From NCBI RefSeq assembly GCF_039523415.1, contig NZ_BAAAFG010000013.1, positions 171,065 to 235,064 of the forward strand: DNA of 64,000 bases, read 5' to 3'. This stretch comes from Gangjinia marincola. GTDB taxonomy: Bacteria; Bacteroidota; Bacteroidia; Flavobacteriales; Flavobacteriaceae. The number at the start of each line of letters is the position of its first letter. Within the stretch, counting starts at the first letter, position 1. Both the position numbers and the translations under genes were made by a program. The notes under the pieces were generated by a model. The model saw nothing but the letters and a program-made list of their open reading frames with translations. It did not search any database and was not told the origin of the DNA. Shown here piece by piece: positions 17,902-27,291 of the stretch.

Positions 17902-18519
17902 ATGGCAGAGCTCATTAGAATTTACGAGGAAAATCCACAAGAAAAAGAAATTAAACGTATCGCAGAAGTACTTCGTGACGGTGGGCTTATTATCTATCCT
18001 ACCGATACCGTATACGGCTTAGGCTGTGATATTACAAATACGAGTGCGCTTGAAAAAATCGCCAGAATAAAAGGTGTAAAATTAGATAAAGCCAATTTTT
18101 CATTTATCTGTGAAGACCTCAGTAATTTGAGCGATTACGTAAAGCAGATTGACTCGGCTACCTTTAAAATTTTAAAACGTAACTTACCTGGTCCCTATAC
18201 CTTTATTCTACCCGGTTCAAGTAATCTCCCAAAAGTTTTTAAAAAGAAAAAGACTGTAGGGATTCGTGTACCTGATAATCAAATATGCAGGGCGTTGGTT
18301 AAAGCTCTAGGCAATCCCATCGTTTCTACTTCTATCAAAGACGAAGATGAGGTCATAGAGTACACCACAGATCCTGAACTGATCAAAGAGAAATGGGACA
18401 AACTGGTCGACGTTGTAATCGATGGTGGCTATGGGGATAATGTAGCTTCTACAGTGATAGACCTCACCCAATCTGAGCCTGTGGTAATTAGAGAAGGAAA
18501 AGGTTCTACGGTAATATAG
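17902..18519 (+). CDS. YrdC/Sua5 superfamily protein, YciO-like
   Basis: The 205-aa protein carries the YrdC-domain ATP and threonine-binding motif YPTDTVYGLGCD (near residue 33), plus PGPYTFILP, VGIRVPDN and VVIREGKGS. The family makes threonylcarbamoyl-AMP, the first step toward the t6A modification of tRNA. Length and N-terminus (IYEENPQEKEIKRIAE) fit the YciO subgroup better than TsaC, so another related role is possible. An imperfect -7 box TATATTTA lies about 45 bases upstream. The VOC-like gene follows after 4 bases. Confidence 0.85.
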   Translation: MAELIRIYEENPQEKEIKRIAEVLRDGGLIIYPTDTVYGLGCDITNTSALEKIARIKGVKLDKANFSFICEDLSNLSDYVKQIDSATFKILKRNLPGPYTFILPGSSNLPKVFKKKKTVGIRVPDNQICRALVKALGNPIVSTSIKDEDEVIEYTTDPELIKEKWDKLVDVVIDGGYGDNVASTVIDLTQSEPVVIREGKGSTVI

Positions 18520-18523
18520 ATAT

Positions 18524-19165
18524 ATGCTAGTTGATCACATTTTTATTTTTTCCACAGAAAATGGGAAAGAGGCTGATGAACTCATTAAGCAGGGTTTTGT
18601 CGAAGGACCATCACGTGTGCACCCTGGGCAGGGCACCGTTAATAGAAAATTTTTAGTTGAAAATTTTTTTCTTGAAATTCTGTGGGTGCATAATCATAAC
18701 GAAATAGATCAACCAGTTTTTAAAGATATTGGTCTGTACGATCGTGCATATTTTGAAAAATTTTCGTGCTCTCGTTTTGGGTTATGCATAGTGAATACTA
18801 AAGCTACTGATGAGATTTTTGAAGATGCGATATTCTACCAACCAAAATATTTTAGCGAAGGTAAACCTATTGAGGTCGTCCGTACTGCGACAAATGCTCA
18901 AGCACCATGGACATTTAGACTTCCTTATCGGGATTACCAACCGGAGTATAAAAATAATTTGCAGGAAAAACTGCAGATTGAAAAACTTACTCGTGTTAAC
19001 TTCATTTTAAAAGAATATGATTTACCGGAGAATCTTGAAAAATTGAATCAGCACGAAATTTCATTCTCTATTGGTGTAGAAAATAAACTCGAATTAATTT
19101 TTGATCATAGTAGACAAGGTAAAATTTTTGAATGTATATCATTACCCCTGATTATCAATTACTGA
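18524..19165 (+). CDS. Glyoxalase-like (VOC fold) protein
   Basis: This 213-aa protein begins LVDHIFIFSTENGKEADELIKQGFVEG and includes HPGQGTVNRKFLVENFFLEILWV, which is the pattern of glyoxalase-like domain proteins that start with a DH metal-ligand strand. The rest is less conserved. No substrate can be named. Four bases separate it from the YciO-like gene, so they are probably co-transcribed. Confidence 0.68.
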   Translation: MLVDHIFIFSTENGKEADELIKQGFVEGPSRVHPGQGTVNRKFLVENFFLEILWVHNHNEIDQPVFKDIGLYDRAYFEKFSCSRFGLCIVNTKATDEIFEDAIFYQPKYFSEGKPIEVVRTATNAQAPWTFRLPYRDYQPEYKNNLQEKLQIEKLTRVNFILKEYDLPENLEKLNQHEISFSIGVENKLELIFDHSRQGKIFECISLPLIINY

Positions 19166-19215
19166 TGTTAACCATTAAAGTAATTGGACATTAAATAAAA
19201 ACAACACATAAAATC

Positions 19216-19953
19216 ATGAAAAAATTCAATCTAATTTTATTTATTTTTTTAGCAACCTTTGGTCAGCTTTCAGCACAAGACGATGATGATGGTATCTCTG
19301 CTATGATGCAAAGCATGATGGGCGGTAATGTAGAAATCGAAGATAGTTATGCTTTTGATTATATGGTAACCACCATTATGAAGGAGTACAAAAAGGGTAA
19401 GGTAAAATCCTCACAGCAAATGTCAACCTTTTTAAGTGATGAGGCGACCTACACTACGATGTCTGAAGATAGCCACATGGTGCACGATTTCAAAAATGAG
19501 TCGGCGATTATGATCGATGTTAAAAAGAACACCGCGATGACCATGTCTACTAAAATGATGAAAAAGATGATGAATAAAGTCATTGATAAATATGAGGTGG
19601 AGATCGAGGATGAAACCGTTACGCATGAAGTGACGGATGAAACCCGAAAAATTGGGGATTACAATTGCATAAAGCACATTTTTAGTAATACCGAAAGCAA
19701 TGAGAAAATGCACCTGTGGATCACAAAAGATTTAGATTTTGATTTTCAACAATTAAAAGAAGATTTGGCAGAAGGTATGGGCTTTGGTAATCTTGCCATC
19801 ACGTTTCCAATGTTGGAAGGTGCTGTGATTGAAACTGAAATGTTTGATAAAAAAGGACAGAAGAAATACGTTACTACAGTAGTTGAGTTGGGCAAGACCA
19901 ATAAAACTTTAAGTATGTCTGATTATAAAGTTACCAATATGTTTGGGGGATAA
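19216..19953 (+). CDS. Exported DUF4412 protein, Met-rich
   Basis: The 245-aa protein has a signal peptide (KKFNLILFIFLATFGQLSAQ) and a DUF4412-type body. It is rich in Met, Asp, Glu and Lys: MMQSMMGG near the N-terminus and a MSTKMMKKMMNK stretch around residues 113-124. The DYNCIKHIFS and MHLWITKDLDF segments match the family. The function is unknown; it is probably periplasmic. A good bidirectional terminator follows. Confidence 0.8.
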   Translation: MKKFNLILFIFLATFGQLSAQDDDDGISAMMQSMMGGNVEIEDSYAFDYMVTTIMKEYKKGKVKSSQQMSTFLSDEATYTTMSEDSHMVHDFKNESAIMIDVKKNTAMTMSTKMMKKMMNKVIDKYEVEIEDETVTHEVTDETRKIGDYNCIKHIFSNTESNEKMHLWITKDLDFDFQQLKEDLAEGMGFGNLAITFPMLEGAVIETEMFDKKGQKKYVTTVVELGKTNKTLSMSDYKVTNMFGG

Positions 19954-19974
19954 TAGTTCAATAGCACACAAACC

Positions 19975-20008
19975 AAAAAGGCTACCAATTTGGTAGCCTT
20001 TCTTTTTT
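19975..20008. terminator. Bidirectional terminator between DUF4412 and OmpA-family genes
   Basis: Perfect 11-bp inverted repeat AAAGGCTACCA (19977-19987) / TGGTAGCCTTT (19991-20001), with A residues before it and a T-run after it. It serves the two convergent genes. Confidence 0.92.
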
Positions 20009-20023
20009 CTGTGTGAGAAATTC

Positions 20024-20902
20024 TTAGTTTCCTCCTTCTCCTGATTTTTGTTTAGCTTCTTCCATTCCTTCTTCAATCATTTCATAGAATTGATCTAATT
20101 TTGGAAGTACTACGATACGCGTACGTCTGTTTTTAGCTCTATCTGCTGCGGTATCATTACTAGCTAGTGGCACAAACTCAGATCTACCGGCAGCCGTCAT
20201 ACGACCTGGATCTACATCAAATTCATCTTGTAATAAGCGAACGATAGAAGTTGCTCTCAATACACTTAAATCCCAGTTATCACGTACACAGTTGTTGGTG
20301 ATTGGTACATTATCTGTATGTCCTTCAACCATAAACTCTACGTCTTTTTTATCGATTACAATTTTAGCTACTTTACCAATCACCTCTTTTGCTCTTGGCT
20401 GGATGGTGTAGCTTCCGCTTTTAAATAATAGCTTATCACTAATCGATACAAATACGACTCCTTTTTCTACATTTACTTCAATATCTTCATCATTTTGATC
20501 AGACAAAGAGCGTTTTAAGTTGGTTACCAGTGCCAAGGTTACAGAATCCTTCCGCGTAAGCGCATCCTGCAAGCGGGTGATCTGTAGATCTTTTTCTTTT
20601 AAACTCTCTAGTGATTTTTCAAGATTTTCTGCTCCTTTCGCAGAAAGGGTGGTTAAGTTTCCCTGAGTACTAATCAAATCATTGTTTGATTTTCTTAGAT
20701 TAGCTACTTCTTCCTTTAACGCACTTAATCGTGCCCTTGCGGCAGCTTCATCTGCCAAACACGCATTTAATTTTACAGTAGCGGTATTAAGTAAGTCTTG
20801 AGTTCGTTGTTGTTCTGCTTCTAATTCGGCGTATTTTTTATTTGATACACAACCTGTTAGAAGTATAGCCGCTGTCGCGGAAAGTAACATGATTCGTTTC
20901 AT
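20024..20902 (-). CDS. OmpA-family peptidoglycan-binding lipoprotein
   Basis: The 292-aa protein starts with a lipoprotein signal (ATAAILLTGC; Cys17). A coiled-coil region follows (about residues 25-120, many Leu, Glu and Lys heptads). The C-terminal OmpA domain has LLFKSGSYTIQPRAKEVI, VEGHTDNVPI and AKNRRTRIVV, the residues that bind peptidoglycan diaminopimelate. It probably links the outer membrane to the cell wall. A -7 element lies about 35 bases upstream of the ATG. Confidence 0.93.
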   Translation of the reverse strand: MKRIMLLSATAAILLTGCVSNKKYAELEAEQQRTQDLLNTATVKLNACLADEAAARARLSALKEEVANLRKSNNDLISTQGNLTTLSAKGAENLEKSLESLKEKDLQITRLQDALTRKDSVTLALVTNLKRSLSDQNDEDIEVNVEKGVVFVSISDKLLFKSGSYTIQPRAKEVIGKVAKIVIDKKDVEFMVEGHTDNVPITNNCVRDNWDLSVLRATSIVRLLQDEFDVDPGRMTAAGRSEFVPLASNDTAADRAKNRRTRIVVLPKLDQFYEMIEEGMEEAKQKSGEGGN

Positions 20903-20936
20903 TTTGTCGTTAATTTTAATTAGTTCAATCGTAATT

Positions 20937-20944
20937 CAAAAGTA
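20937..20944 (-). promoter_or_regulatory. Candidate -7 element of the OmpA-family gene
   Basis: TACTTTTG on the minus strand fits TAnnTTTG exactly, 34 bases before the ATG. The -33 region is not a clear TTG. Confidence 0.45.
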
Positions 20945-20994
20945 GCATAATGTTAAAGCTTTCGATAAAGATTAACTATACTTTAATGAAAATA

Positions 20995-22005
20995 TTACAA
21001 CTGGGTGTACTTTCTTTTTTTCTGAATAAAATAAGCAACTACAACGGATGAAATAGAGTAATATGATGCCTTTGTCTTTGCTCTTAGTAGCTTTCTTTTT
21101 CTCAAGAATTTAGGTAGTAAACGATAAAAGCTTAAGTGAGCATTGAGAATAGCCAGAAGATGTCTAGGTTTTCCTTGTAGTAAAAACATCATACCTGCGA
21201 TTCCATCCAGAACCAAGCGCAAAAATAACAGCAACAAAACCTTGTTGCCGTTCACATTCTTTAATAAAGCTAAAAGTGTATTTCTAAAATTTAAGAACGT
21301 TTTCTTAGGATTCATAGCACTCAAAGAAGCCCCGCCTAAATGATAGACTACACTCTGCGGAATATACGCTACCTCAAATCCATGTTGGTGAGCTCTCCAA
21401 CAAAGATCAATCTCTTCCTGATGAGCAAAAAAATCTTCATCAAATCCGCCTAATTGCTCAAACACGCTTTTTCTGATGCAGAAACAGGCTCCGCTGGCCC
21501 AGAATATTGATGTTGAATCATCGTATTGCCCGGTATCTTTTTCTAGGGTGTCAAAAATCCTTCCACGGCAGTAGGGATAGCCTAATTGATCTATAAATCC
21601 GCCCGCTGCACCTGCGTATTCAAAATAATTTTTTCGGGTGTAATCCAACAATTTAGGCTGTAGGATAGCAGTAGATTCTTCCGCGTTGAACGCAGCAGCA
21701 AGGGGAAATAACCATTCCTTAGTTACTTCAACATCACTATTGAGTAGAATTAAAATTTCTTCTTTGATGTGTCTAACTGCATGATTATAGCCCCCGGCAT
21801 AGCCGTAATTTTCAGGCAATAAAATTTGATTTACCTGCGGAAAATTTTCGTTGAGGAAGGCTACAGATTCATCGGTAGAGGCATTGTCAATCACATAGAT
21901 CACCGCAGTGTGAGAATGTGCAATAACCGAAGGTAGAAATTGCTCCAGCAAGGCCTTACCATTCCAATTTAAGATCGCGACGGCGATGTGAGAAACATCT
22001 TGCAT
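20995..22005 (-). CDS. Family 2 glycosyltransferase
   Basis: This 336-aa GT2 enzyme has AVAILNWNGKALLEQFLPSV at the start, VIDNASTDES for nucleotide-sugar binding, ENYGYAGGYN, LNSDVEV as the DxD-like metal motif, and FFAHQEEIDLCWRA, typical of rhamnosyltransferase-like GT2 enzymes. The C-terminus has a hydrophobic stretch near residues 260-280 and a very basic tail, suggesting membrane association. The sugar and acceptor are unknown. The ATG at 22005 is preferred to a TTG at 22014. Confidence 0.88.
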   Translation of the reverse strand: MQDVSHIAVAILNWNGKALLEQFLPSVIAHSHTAVIYVIDNASTDESVAFLNENFPQVNQILLPENYGYAGGYNHAVRHIKEEILILLNSDVEVTKEWLFPLAAAFNAEESTAILQPKLLDYTRKNYFEYAGAAGGFIDQLGYPYCRGRIFDTLEKDTGQYDDSTSIFWASGACFCIRKSVFEQLGGFDEDFFAHQEEIDLCWRAHQHGFEVAYIPQSVVYHLGGASLSAMNPKKTFLNFRNTLLALLKNVNGNKVLLLLFLRLVLDGIAGMMFLLQGKPRHLLAILNAHLSFYRLLPKFLRKRKLLRAKTKASYYSISSVVVAYFIQKKRKYTQL

Positions 22006-22032
22006 ACGGGGCAAAGAAAAGAAATTTACCCG

Positions 22033-22476
22033 TTACGTATAGGGTGGGAGCTCATTTAAAAACCGGTAAGTTTCGTTTTCATAATCAATGGTGCAAAAAT
22101 AATGGCTAATGCCATTAGTTACCATAAGATAGTTTGACTTAAGTGCCATGTTATAACGTGCAATTTGATCAAAGGTAGCCTGGGTGATATTGACTTCTGG
22201 CGCTTTGCATTCAACAATCACATGAATATCGCCATTGGGTTTAAAGCATATGATGTCGTACCGCTTTGTAGTATCGTGAAGCTTGAGTTGCTTTTCGGCA
22301 TTCATTAAGGAGAGCGGATAGCCTTTCTCCAGATGTAAAAATTGAATACAATGTTGACGTACCCACTCTTCAGGCGTTAGCCTGAAAAAACGCTTACGTA
22401 ATGGATCATAAATCAGCGTTTGTTTCTCTTGCTTTTTGAGCCGAAAAGAGTACGAATTGAAATTAAGGGTTTGCAT
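22033..22476 (-). CDS. Stand-alone HsdR N-terminal-domain protein
   Basis: The 147-aa protein is the nuclease-like N-terminal domain of type I restriction subunit R, without helicase or other parts. The PD-(D/E)xK pattern is visible: RYDIICF, then HVIVECKAP, with QIARYN further on. Flavobacterial genomes often have this small protein beside holA. No methylase or specificity subunit is near, so it is not a restriction system. The start at 22476 (MQTLNFNSYSF) matches the family; the ORF extends to 22512. It is divergent from holA. Confidence 0.82.
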   Translation of the reverse strand: MQTLNFNSYSFRLKKQEKQTLIYDPLRKRFFRLTPEEWVRQHCIQFLHLEKGYPLSLMNAEKQLKLHDTTKRYDIICFKPNGDIHVIVECKAPEVNITQATFDQIARYNMALKSNYLMVTNGISHYFCTIDYENETYRFLNELPPYT

Positions 22477-22556
22477 CCCGCAAAGTACGCTAACTCGTAC
22501 CATAAATCCCAAGGTCTGGGTTGCAAAATGGATTGAAAAGGATCATATTTGTGCCA

Positions 22557-23561
22557 ATGGATGAAGTCATTGAAATCATACGAAACCTAAAGAAAGGAAT
22601 CATACACCCCGTTTATTTTTTAATGGGAGATGAGCCTTACTATATTGATATTATTTCAGATTATATTGAGTCGTCTATTTTAACCGAAGAGGAGCGTGGA
22701 TTCAATCAAATGACACTTTATGGACTGGATGTGAGTATTGAAGATGTGGTGAGTAATGCCAAGCGTTTCCCCATGATGGCAGAGCATCAAGTCATCATCG
22801 TTAAAGAAGCCCAGGCGCTCTCCCGAAATATTGAAAAGCTCAAAGACTATGCTGAAAACCCTCAACCTTCTACGGCTTTAGTAATCTGTTATAAGGGCAA
22901 AACCTTAGATAAGAGAAAAGCCTTATACAAAGCTTTGAAAAAGACGGGTGTTGTCTACACCTCTAAAAAAGTACCTGACTACAAATTGGCAGATTGGATT
23001 CATCGTGCACTTACGTCAAAAGGATATAGCATAGAACCCAAAGCTGTTCAAATGTTAGCTGATTTTTTAGGGAATGATTTGGGTCGCGTGTCTCAGGAAC
23101 TTGAAAAATTGAAGGTAATTATTTCTAAGGAGCAACAAATTACGGCAGCACTGGTCGAAAAGAACATTGGTATAAGCAAGGACTTTAATAACTTTGAGTT
23201 ACGCGAAGCCATAGGCGAACGTAATAAAGTTAAGGCGCATCAAATTGTAAATTATTTTGGTGAAAATCCAAAAGCGCATCCCATGGTGGTTACCGTCGCC
23301 ATGATTTATAGCTTTTTTAGTCAGCTATTACAATATCACGGATTGCAAGATAAATCTAAAGGAAGCGTTGCCTCTGCATTGCGTATCAATCCTTTCTTTG
23401 TCAAAGACTACGCTCTTGCTGCCCGAAACTATCCCATGAAACGCATTAGCCAAATCATTTCCTTGCTAAGAGAAACCGATTTAAAAGGCAAGGGTCTTGG
23501 TGCAACTAATATTGGACAAGGGCAGTTGCTCAAAGAGTTGCTGATTAAGATCATGGACTAG
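22557..23561 (+). CDS. holA: HolA: DNA polymerase III delta subunit
   Basis: The 334-aa protein matches the clamp-loader delta subunit. It begins DEVIEIIRNLKKGIIHPVYFLMGDEPYYID, has the non-canonical AAA fold without a working Walker A, and carries LADFLGNDLGRVSQELEKL and a C-terminal helical collar domain ending GQGQLLKELLIKIMD. Delta opens the DnaN ring during loading. The ATG at 22557 is chosen over an upstream TTG at 22521 because homologues start MDEV. Confidence 0.93.
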   Translation: MDEVIEIIRNLKKGIIHPVYFLMGDEPYYIDIISDYIESSILTEEERGFNQMTLYGLDVSIEDVVSNAKRFPMMAEHQVIIVKEAQALSRNIEKLKDYAENPQPSTALVICYKGKTLDKRKALYKALKKTGVVYTSKKVPDYKLADWIHRALTSKGYSIEPKAVQMLADFLGNDLGRVSQELEKLKVIISKEQQITAALVEKNIGISKDFNNFELREAIGERNKVKAHQIVNYFGENPKAHPMVVTVAMIYSFFSQLLQYHGLQDKSKGSVASALRINPFFVKDYALAARNYPMKRISQIISLLRETDLKGKGLGATNIGQGQLLKELLIKIMD

Positions 23562-23565
23562 TTCT

Positions 23566-25248
23566 TTACTCCAATTTTTCTAGTAATACGACGGTGTATG
23601 GAGTATCTAGTTCTACCGTTCCATATACCACCTTACCGGTTTTACCAGAGTATGCATCACGCACTTCGCTTCTAGGTTCAAATCCCGGTGCAGGTATCTT
23701 CTTTTTACCTTTAGCTAAATCTAAACCAACAACCACATGATCATCAACCCCTTCTTTGGTGTAAGAGCGTTCAAAATAATAGGGTTCTACCGTGACTAGC
23801 TTATGGGTTCCTGCGGCTATGGCGGGATGTTGTTTTCTAAACTGTCCCAATTTTTGATAGTGGGCGAGTAGCTTTTTAGTTTCTTGGTTTTTTTCAATAT
23901 CTTCCCAATTCATCATAGACCTTAGCGTGGCGTCGCCAACAGTTCCTTCGATAACAAGGGATCTATTGGTTTCGTCTCCGTAATAGAGTTGAGCTCCACC
24001 TGGAGAAAGCATAAGTTTTGTAGCGGCTTCCATGCTTTTTTCACGTTTAGGATCGAACGGTTGGCCATCATCATGAGAGCTTAAATAATTAAGGATATTC
24101 ACCTCTTTTAGCTCCCCCTCATTCAATAGAGTTGCGTACTGAGTAAAAAGACTATCATAGGGCTTTTGAGCGTCATACTTAAATTGAAAATTGATCATAT
24201 CATCAAAGCCATGATCAAAGTAATCTACTTTTTTATCGCCAAAATTAAAGGCTCTGCCGTTAGTAGCGGTATAACCGTACAACTCACCCACCATGTAAAA
24301 GTGATCGCTTAAAAAGTCCTCTTCTGGGTGATTGGATTTGTAGGTAGCAAAGGTTTTTTCTGCATACTCGGCAAGGGTTTGCCATACATCTTCTTCTACG
24401 TGTTTTACCGTATCAATTCTAAAACCATCTATACCATAATCAGTGATGTAATCAGTAAGCCATTTAACGAAATAATTTGTTGGTGTGCGTTTTAGACCGG
24501 TTTCGTCAAAGAATTCTTCCAGTTCTGCCAGTTCTTCTTCCAATCGATTTTCTGCAGTCCACTTATCGATTAGAGCTTGAGGTAATTCAACCTCCTCATC
24601 CGATTCAGTTTTAATATCCGGTAAATTCTCCACCAGGGTACAAGTTACTGCTGTTTCTTGATTTTGATAAGAGCATCCGGGTGAGGTTCTCGCCCAGGCT
24701 TCTCCCCAATAAGGATCAGCATCGGTCACCGGGCCGGTATGATTAAGCACCACATCAAATAAAACCTTGATGCCATGATCGTGGGCAGTATTAACGACTT
24801 GTTGAAGTTCTTCGGCTGTGCCAAAATTAGGTTCTATGGAAGTCCAGTCATTTGCCCAATAGCCATGAAAGCCATAGGTTACTCCTGTACCTTCATCTGT
24901 AGCATCATGAATTTGTTCCGCAACCGGCGAAAACCATAAGGCGTTGATTCCCAATTTATCGAAATAGCCTTCTTCAATTTTTTGAATGATACCGGCAAAA
25001 TCGCCCCCTTCAAATCCACGCAGTTTTGCGGCTTCTTTGGTGCGGTTAAAATTGACATCATTGCTGGGATCACCATTGTGAAACCGATCGGTGAGCAAAA
25101 AGTAAAGGTTTAAGTTTTCCCAGGTAAAGGGAGTGTTGACTTCTGCAGTTTCAGTGTTGGGTTTAGCTTCTTTTTTATCAGAATTACAAGAGCTAAGAAA
25201 GAGGACAAAAAGTACGGATAGGAGTGATGCTGGTCTCATAGTTATCAT
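23566..25248 (-). CDS. Alpha-amylase family (GH13) lipoprotein
   Basis: This 560-aa protein has a lipoprotein signal (SVLFVLFLSSC) followed by a GH13 barrel. The four conserved regions are visible: VLFDVVLNHTG, DGFRIDTVKHV (nucleophile Asp), YMVGELYG (acid/base Glu) and LSSHDDGQ (third acid). It probably hydrolyses alpha-glucans at the cell surface or periplasm. There is no SusC/SusD pair nearby, so it is not part of a visible utilisation locus. ATG codons at 25248 and 25239 are both possible starts. It converges on holA with 4 bases between stops. Confidence 0.92.
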   Translation of the reverse strand: MITMRPASLLSVLFVLFLSSCNSDKKEAKPNTETAEVNTPFTWENLNLYFLLTDRFHNGDPSNDVNFNRTKEAAKLRGFEGGDFAGIIQKIEEGYFDKLGINALWFSPVAEQIHDATDEGTGVTYGFHGYWANDWTSIEPNFGTAEELQQVVNTAHDHGIKVLFDVVLNHTGPVTDADPYWGEAWARTSPGCSYQNQETAVTCTLVENLPDIKTESDEEVELPQALIDKWTAENRLEEELAELEEFFDETGLKRTPTNYFVKWLTDYITDYGIDGFRIDTVKHVEEDVWQTLAEYAEKTFATYKSNHPEEDFLSDHFYMVGELYGYTATNGRAFNFGDKKVDYFDHGFDDMINFQFKYDAQKPYDSLFTQYATLLNEGELKEVNILNYLSSHDDGQPFDPKREKSMEAATKLMLSPGGAQLYYGDETNRSLVIEGTVGDATLRSMMNWEDIEKNQETKKLLAHYQKLGQFRKQHPAIAAGTHKLVTVEPYYFERSYTKEGVDDHVVVGLDLAKGKKKIPAPGFEPRSEVRDAYSGKTGKVVYGTVELDTPYTVVLLEKLE

Positions 25249-25342
25249 TTGTGAGCCACTAAATTAAAAAATCGTGTTAATCTGATTCAGGTTATTTCAA
25301 ATTTCTTCGGAATAAATCCTGAAAGCGTGTATTTTTACCGCA

Positions 25343-26257
25343 ATGACGTCTAAAATTTCTGCCTGGATTTCTGCAGCGCGACTAAGAACACTACCCCTTT
25401 CTATTTCTGGTATTGTAGTGGGAGCTGCACTAGCGTTAAAAGCAGATGCCTTTAATAGTACAATCTTTATTTTATCTCTTTTAACCACAATTGGTTTGCA
25501 AGTGCTTTCAAATTTTGCAAATGATTATGGTGACGGGGTTAAAGGAACAGACAATGAAGATCGTGTTGGTCCTATGCGTGCAATACAAAGCGGTATGATC
25601 ACCGATGCCGAAATGAAAAAGGGGATTATCCTTACTGTCATCCTAACGTTTTTAATGGCGGTGGCACTCATCTACGTGTCTTTTGGACAAGACAATTTTA
25701 TCATAAGTCTTATCTTTTTAGTATTGGGAATTGGGGGAATTGCTGCGGCTATTTTATATACGGTGGGCAAAAGTGCTTATGGATATAAAGGGCTAGGTGA
25801 TGTATTTGTATTTATATTTTTTGGACTTGTGAGTGTATTAGGGTCCACCTTTTTATATACACAAGAGTTACAAATCATGTATATTTTTCCTGCTCTGGCT
25901 ATTGGTTTATGGAGTACTGCTGTACTTAACTTGAATAACTTACGTGACGTGGTAGGTGATCAAAACGCTAATAAAAATACATTAGTAGTTAAGATGGGCT
26001 ATAACAATGGGAAGAAATACCATGCAGGACTTATTTTTGGCGGAATATTAGCTGTATTGGTATACGGCTTATACGCCGAAATACCTCTTTATTACTGGGT
26101 CACGCTAATCCCATGTGCCCTATTAATTGGTCATTTAAAACGTGTACTGCCTGAAAAAATGCCCGTGCGATTAGATCCCGAACTTAAAAAAGTGGCGCTC
26201 TCTACGTTTTTGTTTAGCGTAATGTTTCTAGGTATAATCGTAGCTTCTTCCATATGA
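25343..26257 (+). CDS. menA: MenA: DHNA polyprenyltransferase (menaquinone synthesis)
   Basis: This 304-aa UbiA-superfamily membrane protein has eight or nine hydrophobic segments. The two Asp-rich prenyl-diphosphate sites are NFANDYGDGVKGTDNEDRVGP and NLRDVVGDQNANKNT. It joins a polyprenyl chain to 1,4-dihydroxy-2-naphthoate in the inner membrane. A -7-like TATTTTTA lies a few bases before the ATG. It overlaps menC by the 4 bases ATGA and heads the men operon. Confidence 0.95.
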   Translation: MTSKISAWISAARLRTLPLSISGIVVGAALALKADAFNSTIFILSLLTTIGLQVLSNFANDYGDGVKGTDNEDRVGPMRAIQSGMITDAEMKKGIILTVILTFLMAVALIYVSFGQDNFIISLIFLVLGIGGIAAAILYTVGKSAYGYKGLGDVFVFIFFGLVSVLGSTFLYTQELQIMYIFPALAIGLWSTAVLNLNNLRDVVGDQNANKNTLVVKMGYNNGKKYHAGLIFGGILAVLVYGLYAEIPLYYWVTLIPCALLIGHLKRVLPEKMPVRLDPELKKVALSTFLFSVMFLGIIVASSI

Positions 26258-27288
26258 AAGCAACCTACCACCGACATGTATTAGAATTTAAGCGCCCCAG
26301 CGGGACTTCTCGCGGAGTTTTAAAAATCAAAGAAACCTGGTTTTTGATTATTCAAGATGGTGAACGAAAGGGAATTGGAGAATGTGGCTTGTTGCGTGGT
26401 CTAAGTGTGGATGATCGCCCAGACTATGAGGAAAAATTACAGTGGGTGTGTGAAAATATTGCGTTAGGACCAGAGATGCTGTGGAATTCTCTTACCGAGT
26501 TTCCTTCTATCCAGTTTGGGGTAGAAATGGCATTTCAATCCTTAAGGTCTCAGCAGCCTTTTGAATTATTCCCTTCGGCTTTTACGCGTGGGGAGGAGGC
26601 AATTCCTATCAATGGGTTAGTGTGGATGGGTGAGAAGCAGTTTATGAAGGAACAAATTGTTTCAAAAATTAAGGAAGGCTTCCGTTGTATCAAATTGAAA
26701 ATTGGAGCGATTGACTTTCAGGAAGAACTGGAATTATTAGGCTATATTCGAAGCGAGTTAAGCAGCGCCGATATCGAACTTAGAGTGGATGCAAACGGTG
26801 CGTTTTCCGCGAAAGCGGCATTAAAAAAATTAGAACAATTGGCTCAGTTTGATTTGCATAGCATAGAACAACCCATCAAGCCCAACCAGTGGCACGAAAT
26901 GGCACAATTATGTGAGAAAACTCCTTTGCCCATCGCGTTGGATGAGGAGTTGATCGGTGTAACAAATAATGAAACTAAACGTCTTGTCTTGGATACGATT
27001 CAGCCTCAATTTGTCATTTTTAAACCCAGTTTAATTGGCGGATTTAAAGGAACTCAAGAATGGATTGATGCCTGTGAGACGCGAAACGTAGATTGGTGGG
27101 TGACCAGTGCGCTGGAGAGCAATGTGGGACTAAATGCAATTAGTCAATGGACGTTTACGAAAAATGTTTCCATGCCACAAGGGCTGGGAACAGGGGGTTT
27201 ATATACCAATAATATTACCAGTCCTCTTGAAATAAAAAAGGGGTTTATTCATTATAATCCTGAAAAGGATTGGATTTTTAATTTTTAA
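26254..27288 (+). CDS. menC: MenC: o-succinylbenzoate synthase
   Basis: This 344-aa enolase-superfamily enzyme has a capping domain and a barrel with IKLKIG (Lys147, Lys149), RVDANG (Asp179), SIEQP (Glu205), ALDEE (Asp230) and IFKPSLIGG (Lys257), i.e. both catalytic Lys residues and three metal ligands. It dehydrates SHCHC to o-succinylbenzoate in menaquinone synthesis. Translation is coupled to menA through an ATGA overlap. Confidence 0.95.
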   Translation: MKATYHRHVLEFKRPSGTSRGVLKIKETWFLIIQDGERKGIGECGLLRGLSVDDRPDYEEKLQWVCENIALGPEMLWNSLTEFPSIQFGVEMAFQSLRSQQPFELFPSAFTRGEEAIPINGLVWMGEKQFMKEQIVSKIKEGFRCIKLKIGAIDFQEELELLGYIRSELSSADIELRVDANGAFSAKAALKKLEQLAQFDLHSIEQPIKPNQWHEMAQLCEKTPLPIALDEELIGVTNNETKRLVLDTIQPQFVIFKPSLIGGFKGTQEWIDACETRNVDWWVTSALESNVGLNAISQWTFTKNVSMPQGLGTGGLYTNNITSPLEIKKGFIHYNPEKDWIFNF

Positions 27289-27291
27289 TCA

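Noticed and set aside
22033..22476. Type I restriction-modification system
   Set aside because: Only the HsdR N-terminal domain is present; no helicase, HsdM or HsdS nearby.
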